Source: Kosakonia radicincitans DSM 16656
Lineage (GTDB): Bacteria; Pseudomonadota; Gammaproteobacteria; Enterobacterales; Enterobacteriaceae
Assembly: GCF_000280495.2 (NCBI RefSeq)
Contig: NZ_CP018016.1
Span: 4,464,001-4,528,000 of the forward strand
Direction: 5' to 3'
Length of the DNA: 64,000 nt
Of the stretch, positions 8,191-16,422 are shown in pieces. Positions within the stretch are counted from its first letter, which is position 1; every line of letters starts with the position of its first letter. The position numbers and the translations under genes are program-made. Below the pieces are notes generated by a model. That model did not search any database and was not told the DNA's origin. It saw nothing but the letters and a program-made list of their open reading frames with translations.

Positions 8191-9648
8191 ATGTTTCCCC
8201 AACGTACTCTTGCTCTGGTTGTGAGTACCTGCATTCTGACGGGCTGCGCCGTTGGACCGGATTATCGTCGTCCTGATGCCCCGCTGGCGGAGCACTACCA
8301 GGCGCAACCGCAGCGAAACGCATCCGGCCCCGTCAGTTTCACAACCTGGTGGAAAGGTTTCGGGGATCCTCTCTTGAGTCAGTTGGTTTCAGACGCGCTC
8401 GCACAAAATCTCGATCTTGCCCAGGCATCCGCCAGAATGACACAGGCCCGTGCCGGGCTCGGAACAGCAACAGCGGCGCTACTCCCCTCGGGAAATATCA
8501 GCGGGCAAGCCGCTCGCGCGTATCAGTCGGTCGAAACCCCTCTGGGACAGGTTCTCAACTCGACGCCGGATTATAATCGCTACGGTAATTCCTATGAAAC
8601 CGATCTCAACGCAAGCTGGGAGATTGATCTGTTCGGCGGGCTGCGCCGCGCTCGTCAGGCTGCGCTGGCAGATTATCAGGCCTCTGAGGCGGGCGTCGCC
8701 GCGACGCGCCTTGCCGTGGCGGCGCAAACGGCCGATATCTATATTACGTTGCGCGGATTACAGACCCGGCTGGCCATTGCAAATAATCAGGTCAATACGC
8801 AGCAACAACTGCTGGAAAAGGTACAACTGCTCCACAGCAAAGGGTTAGCGCCTGAATATCAGGTACACCAGACCGAAGGCGCGCTGGCGCAGGTTCAGGC
8901 TACCGTTCCGGTTCTGCAGAACGGAATTGATGCCGCAATGAATGCGCTGGACGTGATGCTCGGTACTCCACCAGGCACGCACCGGGCGCAGCTCTCTTCG
9001 CCCGCTGCAATCCCACAGACGCCGCAGATCGCCGCGATGGGGACTCCAGCAGAGTTGCTGCGCCGCAGGCCCGATATCATCGTGGCGGAGCGCCACCTGG
9101 CCGCATCAAGCGCCCGCATCGGCGTGGCGGTCAGCGAGTATTACCCGACGTTTTCACTCAACACTCTGCTCGGCAGCGCAACGGCAGTCTCCAGCGGGAA
9201 TCTGTTCACTGCGGGAGCCAGCCAGTCGGCTGGCGTGCTGGGTTTACGCTGGCGGCTTTTTGATTTTGGCCGGATCAACGCACAAATAGAACAGGCGAAA
9301 GGCCAGCAGGCGGAAGCGCTTGCCGCTTACCGGTTGTCGGTATTACGCGCAACCGAAGATGTTGAAAATGCGTTCTCCGCGCTGATCAACCGGGAAACGC
9401 AGGCAGCGACGCTGACGACGGGCGAAACCGCGCTGGCCAGCGCGCGTCAGGCTTCCTTTGTCGCTTTTCAGCAAGGGGCCGCCAGCCTGATTGATGTACT
9501 GCATAACGATGAAAATCTTCTTCAGGCGTCCGATGCAAGGGCGCAGGCGCAGACCGCCTCTGCACGCGCAGCCGTGGCTGCTTTCAGGGCGCTGGGTGGC
9601 GGCTGGCAACCCCCTTCCGACGGCGGAACGGCCCGGCAATCCGGTTAA
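8191..9648 (+). CDS. Outer-membrane efflux lipoprotein, NodT/OprM family
   Basis: The TolC-like exit duct of the pump, 485 residues. The signal peptide ends in the lipobox LTGC (Cys19), followed by AVGPDYRRP, the family's standard opening. Two repeats of about 200 residues each carry the long coiled helices. The C-terminal half has the family motif RRRPDIIVAERHLAASSARI near residues 290-310. The gene is divergent from the TetR repressor and is preceded by an operator-overlapped promoter. Splitting the channel gene away from the adaptor-permease operon but under a shared repressor keeps the three parts co-regulated. The last 20 or so residues are low-complexity. Confidence 0.93.
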   Translation: MFPQRTLALVVSTCILTGCAVGPDYRRPDAPLAEHYQAQPQRNASGPVSFTTWWKGFGDPLLSQLVSDALAQNLDLAQASARMTQARAGLGTATAALLPSGNISGQAARAYQSVETPLGQVLNSTPDYNRYGNSYETDLNASWEIDLFGGLRRARQAALADYQASEAGVAATRLAVAAQTADIYITLRGLQTRLAIANNQVNTQQQLLEKVQLLHSKGLAPEYQVHQTEGALAQVQATVPVLQNGIDAAMNALDVMLGTPPGTHRAQLSSPAAIPQTPQIAAMGTPAELLRRRPDIIVAERHLAASSARIGVAVSEYYPTFSLNTLLGSATAVSSGNLFTAGASQSAGVLGLRWRLFDFGRINAQIEQAKGQQAEALAAYRLSVLRATEDVENAFSALINRETQAATLTTGETALASARQASFVAFQQGAASLIDVLHNDENLLQASDARAQAQTASARAAVAAFRALGGGWQPPSDGGTARQSG

Positions 9649-9704
9649 AGCGCGGCGGTTCTGGGGTCGTAAAAAACTCTGTGCGCTGAGTAAAGGGGGG
9701 GGAA

Positions 9705-10175
9705 ATGGTGAAACGAATCGGTATTCTGGGTATCACTGATCTGACCGAAACCTTATTAGCCGGGTTATTCCGGCTTGCGCCTGACGCCCATGTTTTTCTC
9801 TTAGCCGATAGCTTTCATCGCGCCGAGGATCTGGCAAGACAATTTCCCTGTTGGATCCTCGATAACGATCGGGCGGTCATCGACGAAGCCGATATGATTC
9901 TTGTCAGTACAACAACCAGCACCGCAGAGCACAGCCAGCAGAGCACGACATATCGGCCTTCGCAAACCGTAGTTTATGTACAGACAGAGAGTGAAGCGAA
10001 CCTGGCTACCCTCTCTTTACTGACCGCCACGCCGTCTATGGTCTTTTCCGCTGCGCAAATCGATGATCTCCTTTTTCTTCTTCACGCATTCTTACCTGCA
10101 ATCAAAACAGCAAATTCCATCGAGCTTAGTTATCGCATGTTGCCTTCTGCTACATTGCGCCAGCCAGGCCCGTGA
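9705..10175 (+). CDS. ProC-like NAD(P)-binding Rossmann protein, dimerisation domain absent
   Basis: A 156-residue protein that starts as a dinucleotide-binding fold (VKRIGILGITDLTETLLAGL) and resembles only the N-terminal domain of pyrroline-5-carboxylate reductase. The GxGxxG loop is degenerate (GILGITDL), and the helical C-terminal dimerisation domain of ProC (about 100 residues) is missing, so ordinary ProC activity is unlikely. A very purine-rich ribosome site with a run of eight G precedes the ATG. It sits 56 bp after the outer-membrane-factor gene in the same direction. It may be a stand-alone small-protein family or the remains of a longer gene. Function unknown. Confidence 0.55.
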   Translation: MVKRIGILGITDLTETLLAGLFRLAPDAHVFLLADSFHRAEDLARQFPCWILDNDRAVIDEADMILVSTTTSTAEHSQQSTTYRPSQTVVYVQTESEANLATLSLLTATPSMVFSAAQIDDLLFLLHAFLPAIKTANSIELSYRMLPSATLRQPGP

Positions 10176-10297
10176 AGTAACCCCTACGCCCGGGCAAAAT
10201 CCCGCCAATTTTTACCCGGATAAAATAGAGCGCATTATGTCAATCTTGCATCTTACCGCTCCCTCCGCCTGCGGCTGATCTTATGGATCGTCGGCTA

Positions 10298-11296
10298 TTA
10301 TTGGTCGATTAAATTAAAGTCACCTTCGTTATATCTCAGGCCGCAAACGCTCTCCGGGGTAAAGATATTATCCATTATGCTGATATCTGCACCCGATAAC
10401 TGCAAACTGACCGCGCCAGTATTGTCCTGTAAATGCGCACTATTTCTGGCGCCGGGAATCGGCACAATATCCTCGCCTTTGCTCATCACCCAGGCGAGCG
10501 CAAGCTGCGCCAGGCTACATTCGTATCGAGCGGCTACACTCTGCAACTGGCTGAGAAGTTGATGATTTTTCGCCATCGCCTCGCGTTGAAAACGAGGAAG
10601 CTGCCGACGGAAATCATCGCTGGCGAAGCCGGAGCAGTCGGTAATCTTGCCGGTTAAAAAGCCGCGACCGAGCGGGCTGTACGGCACAAACCCGACGCCT
10701 AATTCACGGCAAGCGCTGAGAATGCCCGCTTCCGGCTCACGCGACCAGAGAGAATATTCGCTCTGGACCGCAGTGACAGGATGGACTTTACAGGCGCGAC
10801 GCAGGGTCTGCGGCGACACTTCGGAAAGCCCGATATGGCGAACTTTTCCCTCCTTGATCAGCTCCGCCATCGTTCCCACAACCTCTTCCACAGGAACATC
10901 GGGATCAATCCGGTGTTGATAAAGTAAATCGATGGTGTCGATATGAAGCCGTTGAAGCGATCCTTCGACCGCTTCGCGGATATGGTGAGGACGGCTGTCC
11001 ACGCCCGCCATTCGCTCGATCCCGTGGCCATTCGGCAGAATACGGAAACCGAATTTTGTCGCGATCTGAACTTTATCGCGTATTCCTTTGATGGCCTTAC
11101 CGATCAGCAACTCATTATCATAAGGGCCGTAAACTTCGGCGGTATCCAGGAACGTAACACCCATATCCACCGCTGCGTGCAGGGTTTTAATGGCCTGCGA
11201 TTCTTCGACTCCGCCGTAAGCAAAACTCATCCCCATGCAACCGAGGCCTACTGCTGAAACCTGGAATTTATCTTTGCCAAGAAAACGTTTCTTCAC
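10298..11296 (-). CDS. Aldo/keto reductase
   Basis: An NADPH-dependent aldo/keto reductase of 332 residues, full length for the YajO/YakC-like branch. The catalytic tetrad is visible: Asp51 and Tyr56 in FLDTAEVYG, the Lys in IATKFG near residue 82, and the His in LLYQHRID near 125. The cofactor-binding end contains PIPGARNSAHLQDN near 280. It is divergent from a LysR-family gene across 100 bp, the usual layout for a LysR regulator and its target. Natural substrate unknown. Confidence 0.92.
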   Translation of the reverse strand: MKKRFLGKDKFQVSAVGLGCMGMSFAYGGVEESQAIKTLHAAVDMGVTFLDTAEVYGPYDNELLIGKAIKGIRDKVQIATKFGFRILPNGHGIERMAGVDSRPHHIREAVEGSLQRLHIDTIDLLYQHRIDPDVPVEEVVGTMAELIKEGKVRHIGLSEVSPQTLRRACKVHPVTAVQSEYSLWSREPEAGILSACRELGVGFVPYSPLGRGFLTGKITDCSGFASDDFRRQLPRFQREAMAKNHQLLSQLQSVAARYECSLAQLALAWVMSKGEDIVPIPGARNSAHLQDNTGAVSLQLSGADISIMDNIFTPESVCGLRYNEGDFNLIDQ

Positions 11297-11396
11297 CTTA
11301 TTTTCCTCATATGTAGAAAGTGATTACAGATATACTTCCCTTTAATATCCGTAACAATTAATATGTCCCTAATGCAGTATTCAATGGAAATTAACA

Positions 11397-12314
11397 ATGA
11401 AAAAACTTCCCGACTTTCAGCATATCGAAATGCTTTTTCTTATTGTAAAGCATGGGAGTTTTCGCAAAGCGGCCAAAGAATTAAATCTTTCACCACCGTC
11501 CCTGACCAGCGCCATAAATAATCTGGAAGAGAGATTAGGTGTAAGGCTTTTAAACCGGTCAACCCGTAGTCTTTCATTGACAGCTATCGGCGAAGAATTC
11601 GTAAACAATATTACGCCTGTTTTTAATGACTATATCCGCGCCATCGACAGCCTCAATTCACACCGGGCGAAGCCAGAAGGCAAAATAAAAGTAAACCTGC
11701 CGCGTATCGTGCTTGATCTTTTCTTTCAGGAGTATTTTATTGAATTCAAAACAGAATACCCTGATATCACTCTGGAATTGTTCACCACCGACAAAAAAGT
11801 GAACATCATCGAATCCGGTTTCGATGCGGGAATTCGCTATATTCAGGATGTCCCTAAAGATATGATTGCCATTGCGTTAGGCCCCAGGCTTTCCCTTATT
11901 CCTGTTGCCAGCCCTGAATTTATTAACAAATATGGCGAACCGGATTCGCCACAGGAACTTGTTAACTTTAAATGTATTAACCGCTGTTTTCCCAGCGGGG
12001 AGATTTACCGCTGGGAATTTATCGATGAGCAACATAACATTAAAGAAATAGCGGTGAATGGCGATCTGATTATTGATTCGGATGCAGCGATGATCCAGGC
12101 GGCGGAATCGGCACTGGGCATCGCTTTTGTTTATGAACCGCTGGTGCGCCAGAAAATTAATGACGGCACGCTGATTCGTTTATTACCTGGTTTTCCTTAT
12201 CCCGCTGAAAATTTCTCGCTTTATTATCCGGGGCGTAAACATATTCCTGCGCCATTACGCACTTTTATCACATGGGTCATGTCGAGAAATAAACGTCTTA
12301 CCGAAAAGGACTGA
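11397..12314 (+). CDS. LysR-family regulator divergent from the aldo/keto reductase
   Basis: A LysR-type regulator of 305 residues. The N-terminal winged HTH reads FRKAAKELNLSPPSLTSAI, followed by the linker helix and a two-lobed co-inducer domain (DAGIRYIQDVPKDMIAIALG is the usual lobe-1 motif). Intergenic DNA shared with the reductase at 11297-11396 is AT-rich and would hold the binding site, but I could not pick a single T-N11-A box with confidence. It most likely controls the reductase and itself. The gene is somewhat AT-richer than its neighbours. Confidence 0.9.
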   Translation: MKKLPDFQHIEMLFLIVKHGSFRKAAKELNLSPPSLTSAINNLEERLGVRLLNRSTRSLSLTAIGEEFVNNITPVFNDYIRAIDSLNSHRAKPEGKIKVNLPRIVLDLFFQEYFIEFKTEYPDITLELFTTDKKVNIIESGFDAGIRYIQDVPKDMIAIALGPRLSLIPVASPEFINKYGEPDSPQELVNFKCINRCFPSGEIYRWEFIDEQHNIKEIAVNGDLIIDSDAAMIQAAESALGIAFVYEPLVRQKINDGTLIRLLPGFPYPAENFSLYYPGRKHIPAPLRTFITWVMSRNKRLTEKD

Positions 12315-12350
12315 AAGTTTGTTATTACCGGTTGCAGTGGAATCAGCACC

Positions 12351-12389
12351 CAGAGAGCCAGGCAAAAATCGCTTGCCCTGCTCTCTCTG
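12351..12389. terminator. Hairpin between convergent genes, possible bidirectional terminator
   Basis: Arms CAGAGAG (12351-12357) and CTCTCTG (12383-12389) extend inward as CAGGCAA/TTGCCCTG with a small bulge. It lies between the LysR stop at 12314 and the stop of the minus-strand reductase at 12419. There is no long T-run on either side, so termination is plausible rather than certain. Confidence 0.45.
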
Positions 12390-12418
12390 CGCTTAAAAAC
12401 GTGGCGGCCGAAAACGCG

Positions 12419-13309
12419 TTAACCCGGCCCCTCGCTCCCGGCCGCCAGCAGCGGAACCAGCACATCGCTGATGGGGACGGGAATGCCCTGCGCATGACCA
12501 TAACGCTGTATTACGCCGTTGCGAATATCCCACTCCATGGGGCGGTTAGCCTGCCGATCGGCCAGGATCGAGGTGCCTAAATCCGCTGGTGCGCGTTGAA
12601 AACCCTCAATAATTTCCTGCGGAACGTTATCGTGCAGTAGCGCGCCTTGCGCACGTGCAACCGTCAGGCATTCGCGCAGGTAAGCCAGCGCCAGTTCCGT
12701 TACATCGCCGCGAGAAAACATTCCGGCGCGGCGATTAGCCAGCACCATCAGACCTGCAACGGCATTTTGCAGCAGCTTGCGCCAGGCGATCGACGTAAAA
12801 TCGGACGACAGCTCAACCGCACAGCGAGTGCCGCTGAGCGCCTTTGCCACCCGCTTTGCCTGCGGCACATCCGGCAGCGTAAGACGCGGTTTGACGCGCA
12901 GCCACACTGAGGCGTCTGGCTCACGCTGCGCCGGAAACCAGACGACAGAAGGCAGTATGCTGGCACCATTAACACGGCTTTCCAGCTGATTTTTCTGCTC
13001 AACGCCGTTTTGCAGCGCGCACACCACGGTGTTTTCATCGCACAGGGCGGCCAGCCAGTCGGCACAGTCAGCGACCTGGGTCGTTTTCACCGCCACAAAC
13101 ACCACATCGAAAGGATTGGCGATCGCAGCCGGATTGTTCAGCACCGGCCCCGGCACAACAATTTCTCCTTCATCGTGGCGCAGAACTAACTGTGAATGGG
13201 CAGTGCGCCCGCACAGTAGCGGCGTGCGGCCAACTTCATGCAATACCGCAGCGATAGTCGTACCGATCGCGCCGGGACCGATAAGCGCGATGGAAGGATA
13301 GTCAGACAT
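12419..13309 (-). CDS. Ketopantoate-reductase-family protein (PanE/ApbA-like)
   Basis: A 296-residue member of the 2-dehydropantoate 2-reductase family. The N-terminal Rossmann loop reads ALIGPGAIGTTIA (residues 8-20); VFVAVKTTQV near 70 and ALQNGVEQ near 97 are the family's cofactor and substrate loops. The C-terminal helical domain contains the family Lys in AWRKLLQNAV near 172. In enterics the true PanE is coded elsewhere, and proteins in LysR-linked contexts like this often act on other 2-oxoacids, so the panE symbol is withheld. The GcvA-like LysR gene lies 135 bp upstream in the same orientation and is a candidate regulator. Confidence 0.85.
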   Translation of the reverse strand: MSDYPSIALIGPGAIGTTIAAVLHEVGRTPLLCGRTAHSQLVLRHDEGEIVVPGPVLNNPAAIANPFDVVFVAVKTTQVADCADWLAALCDENTVVCALQNGVEQKNQLESRVNGASILPSVVWFPAQREPDASVWLRVKPRLTLPDVPQAKRVAKALSGTRCAVELSSDFTSIAWRKLLQNAVAGLMVLANRRAGMFSRGDVTELALAYLRECLTVARAQGALLHDNVPQEIIEGFQRAPADLGTSILADRQANRPMEWDIRNGVIQRYGHAQGIPVPISDVLVPLLAAGSEGPG

Positions 13310-13444
13310 CTTGAGCCCTCCTGGTTGATTGAATCATCAGCGTGCCGATTGCGTTCTCGCGGTCAGCATAGAGTGATGCTAAACAGCGCCCCCACGGATG
13401 AAAAGTGAAGTGTCATCATCGCGCCATGAGCAAATACTCATGCT

Positions 13445-14350
13445 TTAACGATAACTACGCTGCGCCTGCTGTGATTCGGCCAGCAACCAACTGCGGAATT
13501 TCACAATATGAGGCTGGGTTTCCGTTCCCAGAGGGCAGACGAAGTAATAGGCGGCCGGAGAAGGAAAAGGGATATCAAAGAGCCGGATCAGAGAGCCATC
13601 GCCAATCTCTTTTTCAACGTGCCCGCTGCGCGCCAGGGCAATCCCCTGCCCAAGTAGCGCAGCTTCAATCGTCATATTGGTATCGGCAAAGCGGACACTC
13701 TCATGCAGCACATCGGTGTTGACGCCGACCCGCTTAAACCAGGCGCCCCATTTCGGGACCAGATCGGCGCCGTCACGCGTCAGGAGCGGGTAGCGCAGCA
13801 GTTCGGCAGGTTTATCCGGCGTACCAAACCGCTGTAAAAGCGCCGGGCTGGCTACTGGAAAGAGCTGCTCGCGGAACATAAATTCCGTGTGCAGTGCCGG
13901 ATAATTACCGTGGCCGAAACGGATCGCCACATCCGCATCGGTGCTGGCGAAGTGAATGGCTTTATCCGTACTTTCCAGGCTGACCAGGATCTCCGGGTGC
14001 AATCGCGCTAACCCCGGTAACCGCGGAAGCAGCCACTTCAGCGCAAAGGAGTAAGTGGTATTGACGCGCAATCGCACCCGACCTTTTTGCTCACGCAGAT
14101 CGCTAAGGGTGGTTTCCAGCTTGCTAAAAAATTCACGCACCAGAGGAGCGAGCGCGGCACCAGCGGGGGTCAGGCTGAGGGGCTTACCGCGCTGAAAAAG
14201 TTGCAGACCCCAGAGTTCTTCAAGGTTTTTTAACTGATGGCTGACGGCGCTTTGTGTAATACACAGCTCTTCTGCGGCGGAAGTAAACGTCGTGTGGCGG
14301 GTTGCCACCTCGAATGCACGCAGCGTGGCAATAGGAGGAAGATCACGCAT
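13445..14350 (-). CDS. LysR-family regulator, GcvA-like
   Basis: A 301-residue LysR regulator of the GcvA/AmpR group, recognised from its opening RDLPPIATLRAFEVATRHTT and the HTH FTSAAEELCITQSAVSHQLK. The lobe motif DADVAIRFGHGNYP is near 165. Several members of this group regulate adjacent amino-acid or beta-lactamase genes. The nearest gene here is the PanE-like reductase downstream on the same strand. It also marks the left boundary of the AT-rich biosynthetic cluster. Confidence 0.9.
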   Translation of the reverse strand: MRDLPPIATLRAFEVATRHTTFTSAAEELCITQSAVSHQLKNLEELWGLQLFQRGKPLSLTPAGAALAPLVREFFSKLETTLSDLREQKGRVRLRVNTTYSFALKWLLPRLPGLARLHPEILVSLESTDKAIHFASTDADVAIRFGHGNYPALHTEFMFREQLFPVASPALLQRFGTPDKPAELLRYPLLTRDGADLVPKWGAWFKRVGVNTDVLHESVRFADTNMTIEAALLGQGIALARSGHVEKEIGDGSLIRLFDIPFPSPAAYYFVCPLGTETQPHIVKFRSWLLAESQQAQRSYR

Positions 14351-14472
14351 CTTTCTGTTCCCTGTAATGAGCTAATACTCATAACACAATAGGCTCGATT
14401 GATTGTCAGGGAAACGGTGCCGCAGAGAAAACACGCTATCGTGTGCTTAAAATAATAGAAGACACGCTCAGA

Positions 14473-14496
14473 AACGCTCCTCAGTCCGGGAGCGTT
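14473..14496 (-). terminator. Hairpin downstream of the biosynthetic operon
   Basis: Arms AACGCTCC (14473-14480) and GGAGCGTT (14489-14496) form a perfect 8-bp stem with an 8-nt loop. Read on the minus strand the stem is followed by TTTCTGAG. It lies 73 bp beyond the last gene of the minus-strand operon (stop at 14569) and before the next gene (start at 14350), where a terminator is expected. Confidence 0.55.
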
Positions 14497-14568
14497 CTGC
14501 ATATTCTCCCGCGCATGTGCTTATCGGTGGCCCGAAGGCCAGGCAGTGATACGCAGGCGCCAATGTAT

Positions 14569-15078
14569 TCAGATGCCTTTCTCGGCCTGTCGGGGCGTAA
14601 AATATAAATTTAGCGTTCCGCCCCAAAACACACCGTCGATAATTCCACTCAACAGACCAAACATAAGATTAAAATTAAACGCGTATTTCAAATCCGGTTC
14701 GACATTGAGAAAAAAAATCAACGCGAATTTGGTAGCAAAAGCAACAATGATAAATATCAGGGTCAATGGCGTACCCGGACGAATAATTAAATCCGTTCCC
14801 TCTTTGATTTTTAAACGCGGGCCAGAGCGCCAGAGCAACCAGCCAACGCTGCCGCCAATGAGTAGCCCCGCCAGCATGGATACCATTCCCCAGTGCGGGA
14901 ATGCCAGTTCATTAATCACGCCGCTTCCCCCCCAAAAAAGGAAGATTAACGGCAACAGAAAAAGCCGTTTAACTTCCATTTCCCGGTCATTCAATGCATT
15001 TATTCCTCTCGCAATGAGAAAAACAAGCAAAATCCAGACCCATACAGGAGTTCCGGTCAAAATCGTTAATAATGACAT
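14569..15078 (-). CDS. Small integral membrane protein, DUF6622-like, end of biosynthetic operon
   Basis: A membrane protein of about 169 residues with five hydrophobic helices. The opening (SLLTILTGTPVWVWILLVF) resembles the DUF6622 family, whose role is unknown. Start choice is open: ATG at 15078 leaves a minimal overlap with the upstream stop, while ATG at 15090 adds four residues; longer in-frame extensions overlap the neighbour deeply and look spurious. It is the last gene of the cluster. A membrane protein here could aid export, membrane docking of the enzymes or self-protection, none of which is shown. Confidence 0.68.
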   Translation of the reverse strand: MSLLTILTGTPVWVWILLVFLIARGINALNDREMEVKRLFLLPLIFLFWGGSGVINELAFPHWGMVSMLAGLLIGGSVGWLLWRSGPRLKIKEGTDLIIRPGTPLTLIFIIVAFATKFALIFFLNVEPDLKYAFNFNLMFGLLSGIIDGVFWGGTLNLYFTPRQAEKGI

Positions 15079-15079
15079 A

Positions 15080-15637
15080 TTATGCACCATGGTGTTTGAC
15101 GCGATAAAAGTATCGCATGATGTTAGGAAGATATTTAGAAAAAAGAATACCAACACAGACCAGGCCAATAGTGGCCAGGCGAAGCTGGGGAGTCCATGCA
15201 AAAAATGCATTGAGCAGGCCATTGGCAAGAAAGATGATTGTCCAAATCCATGTAATATATTTGTTGATAAGGTAGAACATGATATGCCTGCGTTTCTCCT
15301 CAGAAACACCGGCACTGGCATAAAAAATGGTAAAGGGTTTCTTGACCAACAGACTCATAAACGAGACGAACGCGAGTGACAGATAACAAAAACTTGTTGG
15401 GTAATTCAGTAACAACGTAGACCATCCGGCAAAGTAATTAATAAACAGGATAATTACCGTCAGAATATTGGTAATCATCACTGGCTCTCCCTGTCGGACA
15501 ATTTTAATGTTCACCACAATAATAAATAGTAAGATCACACTTAAGATCAGTGACCTTTCAACGATGGTTAACACGTTTTCATTGACCACCCATGAGTAGA
15601 TACTCCACGGAATAAAGGAAATTATAATATTGAACAT
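15080..15637 (-). CDS. Multi-pass membrane protein, distantly YciB/IspZ-like
   Basis: A 185-residue protein with about six predicted membrane helices. Spacing of helices and phrases such as LSLAFVSFMSLLVKKPFTI and INKYITWIWTIIFLANGLLN recall the YciB/IspZ (intracellular septation A) family, but the match is weak and judged by eye. It overlaps the dehydratase gene upstream by 16 bp and abuts the DUF6622-like gene downstream, so it is translated as part of the biosynthetic operon. Function in the cluster unknown. Confidence 0.66.
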   Translation of the reverse strand: MFNIIISFIPWSIYSWVVNENVLTIVERSLILSVILLFIIVVNIKIVRQGEPVMITNILTVIILFINYFAGWSTLLLNYPTSFCYLSLAFVSFMSLLVKKPFTIFYASAGVSEEKRRHIMFYLINKYITWIWTIIFLANGLLNAFFAWTPQLRLATIGLVCVGILFSKYLPNIMRYFYRVKHHGA

Positions 15638-16422
15638 ATCGCATCATCCTTTCTATATTTAATAGAAAACTTGCCGCACGTGCATCGTTTTTTAGTTTCC
15701 GAATGAATATAAAAAACACCGCCCGAATCACACCCGGCATCTCGTTTAATGGACAGCAGATAGGCATTCCCCGGATAAACCGCTTCAATAAATTTGACTT
15801 TTTCCAGCGCAACAGAAGCGATATTCTCCGCCGTCTCGCACGACGCTAACGAGAGAACCATGTCAATCAACAATGAACCGGGACATACGGCCCGGGAGGG
15901 AAAGTGCCCCTGAAAAAGCGGATGATGCGCGTTAAAGGAAAAAGAATAAGTATCCCCGGTTAACGGAGAAACATTATATAAATCAACGAGGAATGATGGC
16001 GAGGCGTTGTCGGAAGCCGATTCAGGTAAGTAGACCTTGCTGACCATGATAATAGCCTGCGCAATAACAGCGCGGTGATTATCGCGTGGAGTGGCCTTAC
16101 AGTGAATACGGTAAGCATCATTAATAAGTTCAATATGCCCTTCAACGCGTAACAGTTCGCTATCAAAATTGGCGGCAGAGTCAAACTGTTCCACCATCAC
16201 CGGCAGATAGCGCCAGGTTGGATCGGTATTTTTCGAAACCGCAGTGGCGAAGCGAACGGCAAATTGATGCAAGGCTTCGAGTAACAAACCCGGTTTCAGG
16301 TAGTTATGCGCTAAATCCCAGTGGGAAATATTAATTTGTCCGCAAGCCGCCGCCGATCCCGTTAAGGCTATGCCCTGACATATCCCGAGGAAATTTGCTC
16401 CGATGCGATGACTTATAGCCAT
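15622..16422 (-). CDS. Double-hotdog 3-hydroxyacyl-ACP dehydratase-like enzyme
   Basis: A 266-residue protein of two hotdog-fold halves. The C-terminal half holds a dehydratase active site, HHPLFQGHFPSRAVCPGSLL, near residues 165-185, with catalytic His in GHFP. The acid partner after PG is Asp (LLIDM), as in FabA, where FabZ has Glu. The N-terminal half (FLGICQGIALTGSAAACGQI onward) lacks these residues and is probably structural. The likely reaction is dehydration of a 3-hydroxyacyl chain on the cluster's ACP, following the SDR. It overlaps the citrate-synthase-like gene by 10 bp and the membrane protein by 16 bp. Double hotdogs also occur as thioesterases, but the FabA/Z motif favours a dehydratase. 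Confidence 0.78.
   Translation of the reverse strand: MAISHRIGANFLGICQGIALTGSAAACGQINISHWDLAHNYLKPGLLLEALHQFAVRFATAVSKNTDPTWRYLPVMVEQFDSAANFDSELLRVEGHIELINDAYRIHCKATPRDNHRAVIAQAIIMVSKVYLPESASDNASPSFLVDLYNVSPLTGDTYSFSFNAHHPLFQGHFPSRAVCPGSLLIDMVLSLASCETAENIASVALEKVKFIEAVYPGNAYLLSIKRDAGCDSGGVFYIHSETKKRCTCGKFSIKYRKDDAICSIL

Noticed and set aside
12419..13309. True panE for pantothenate synthesis
   Set aside because: The family fits, but linkage to a LysR gene and lack of pantothenate context make a paralogue more likely; the symbol was withheld.
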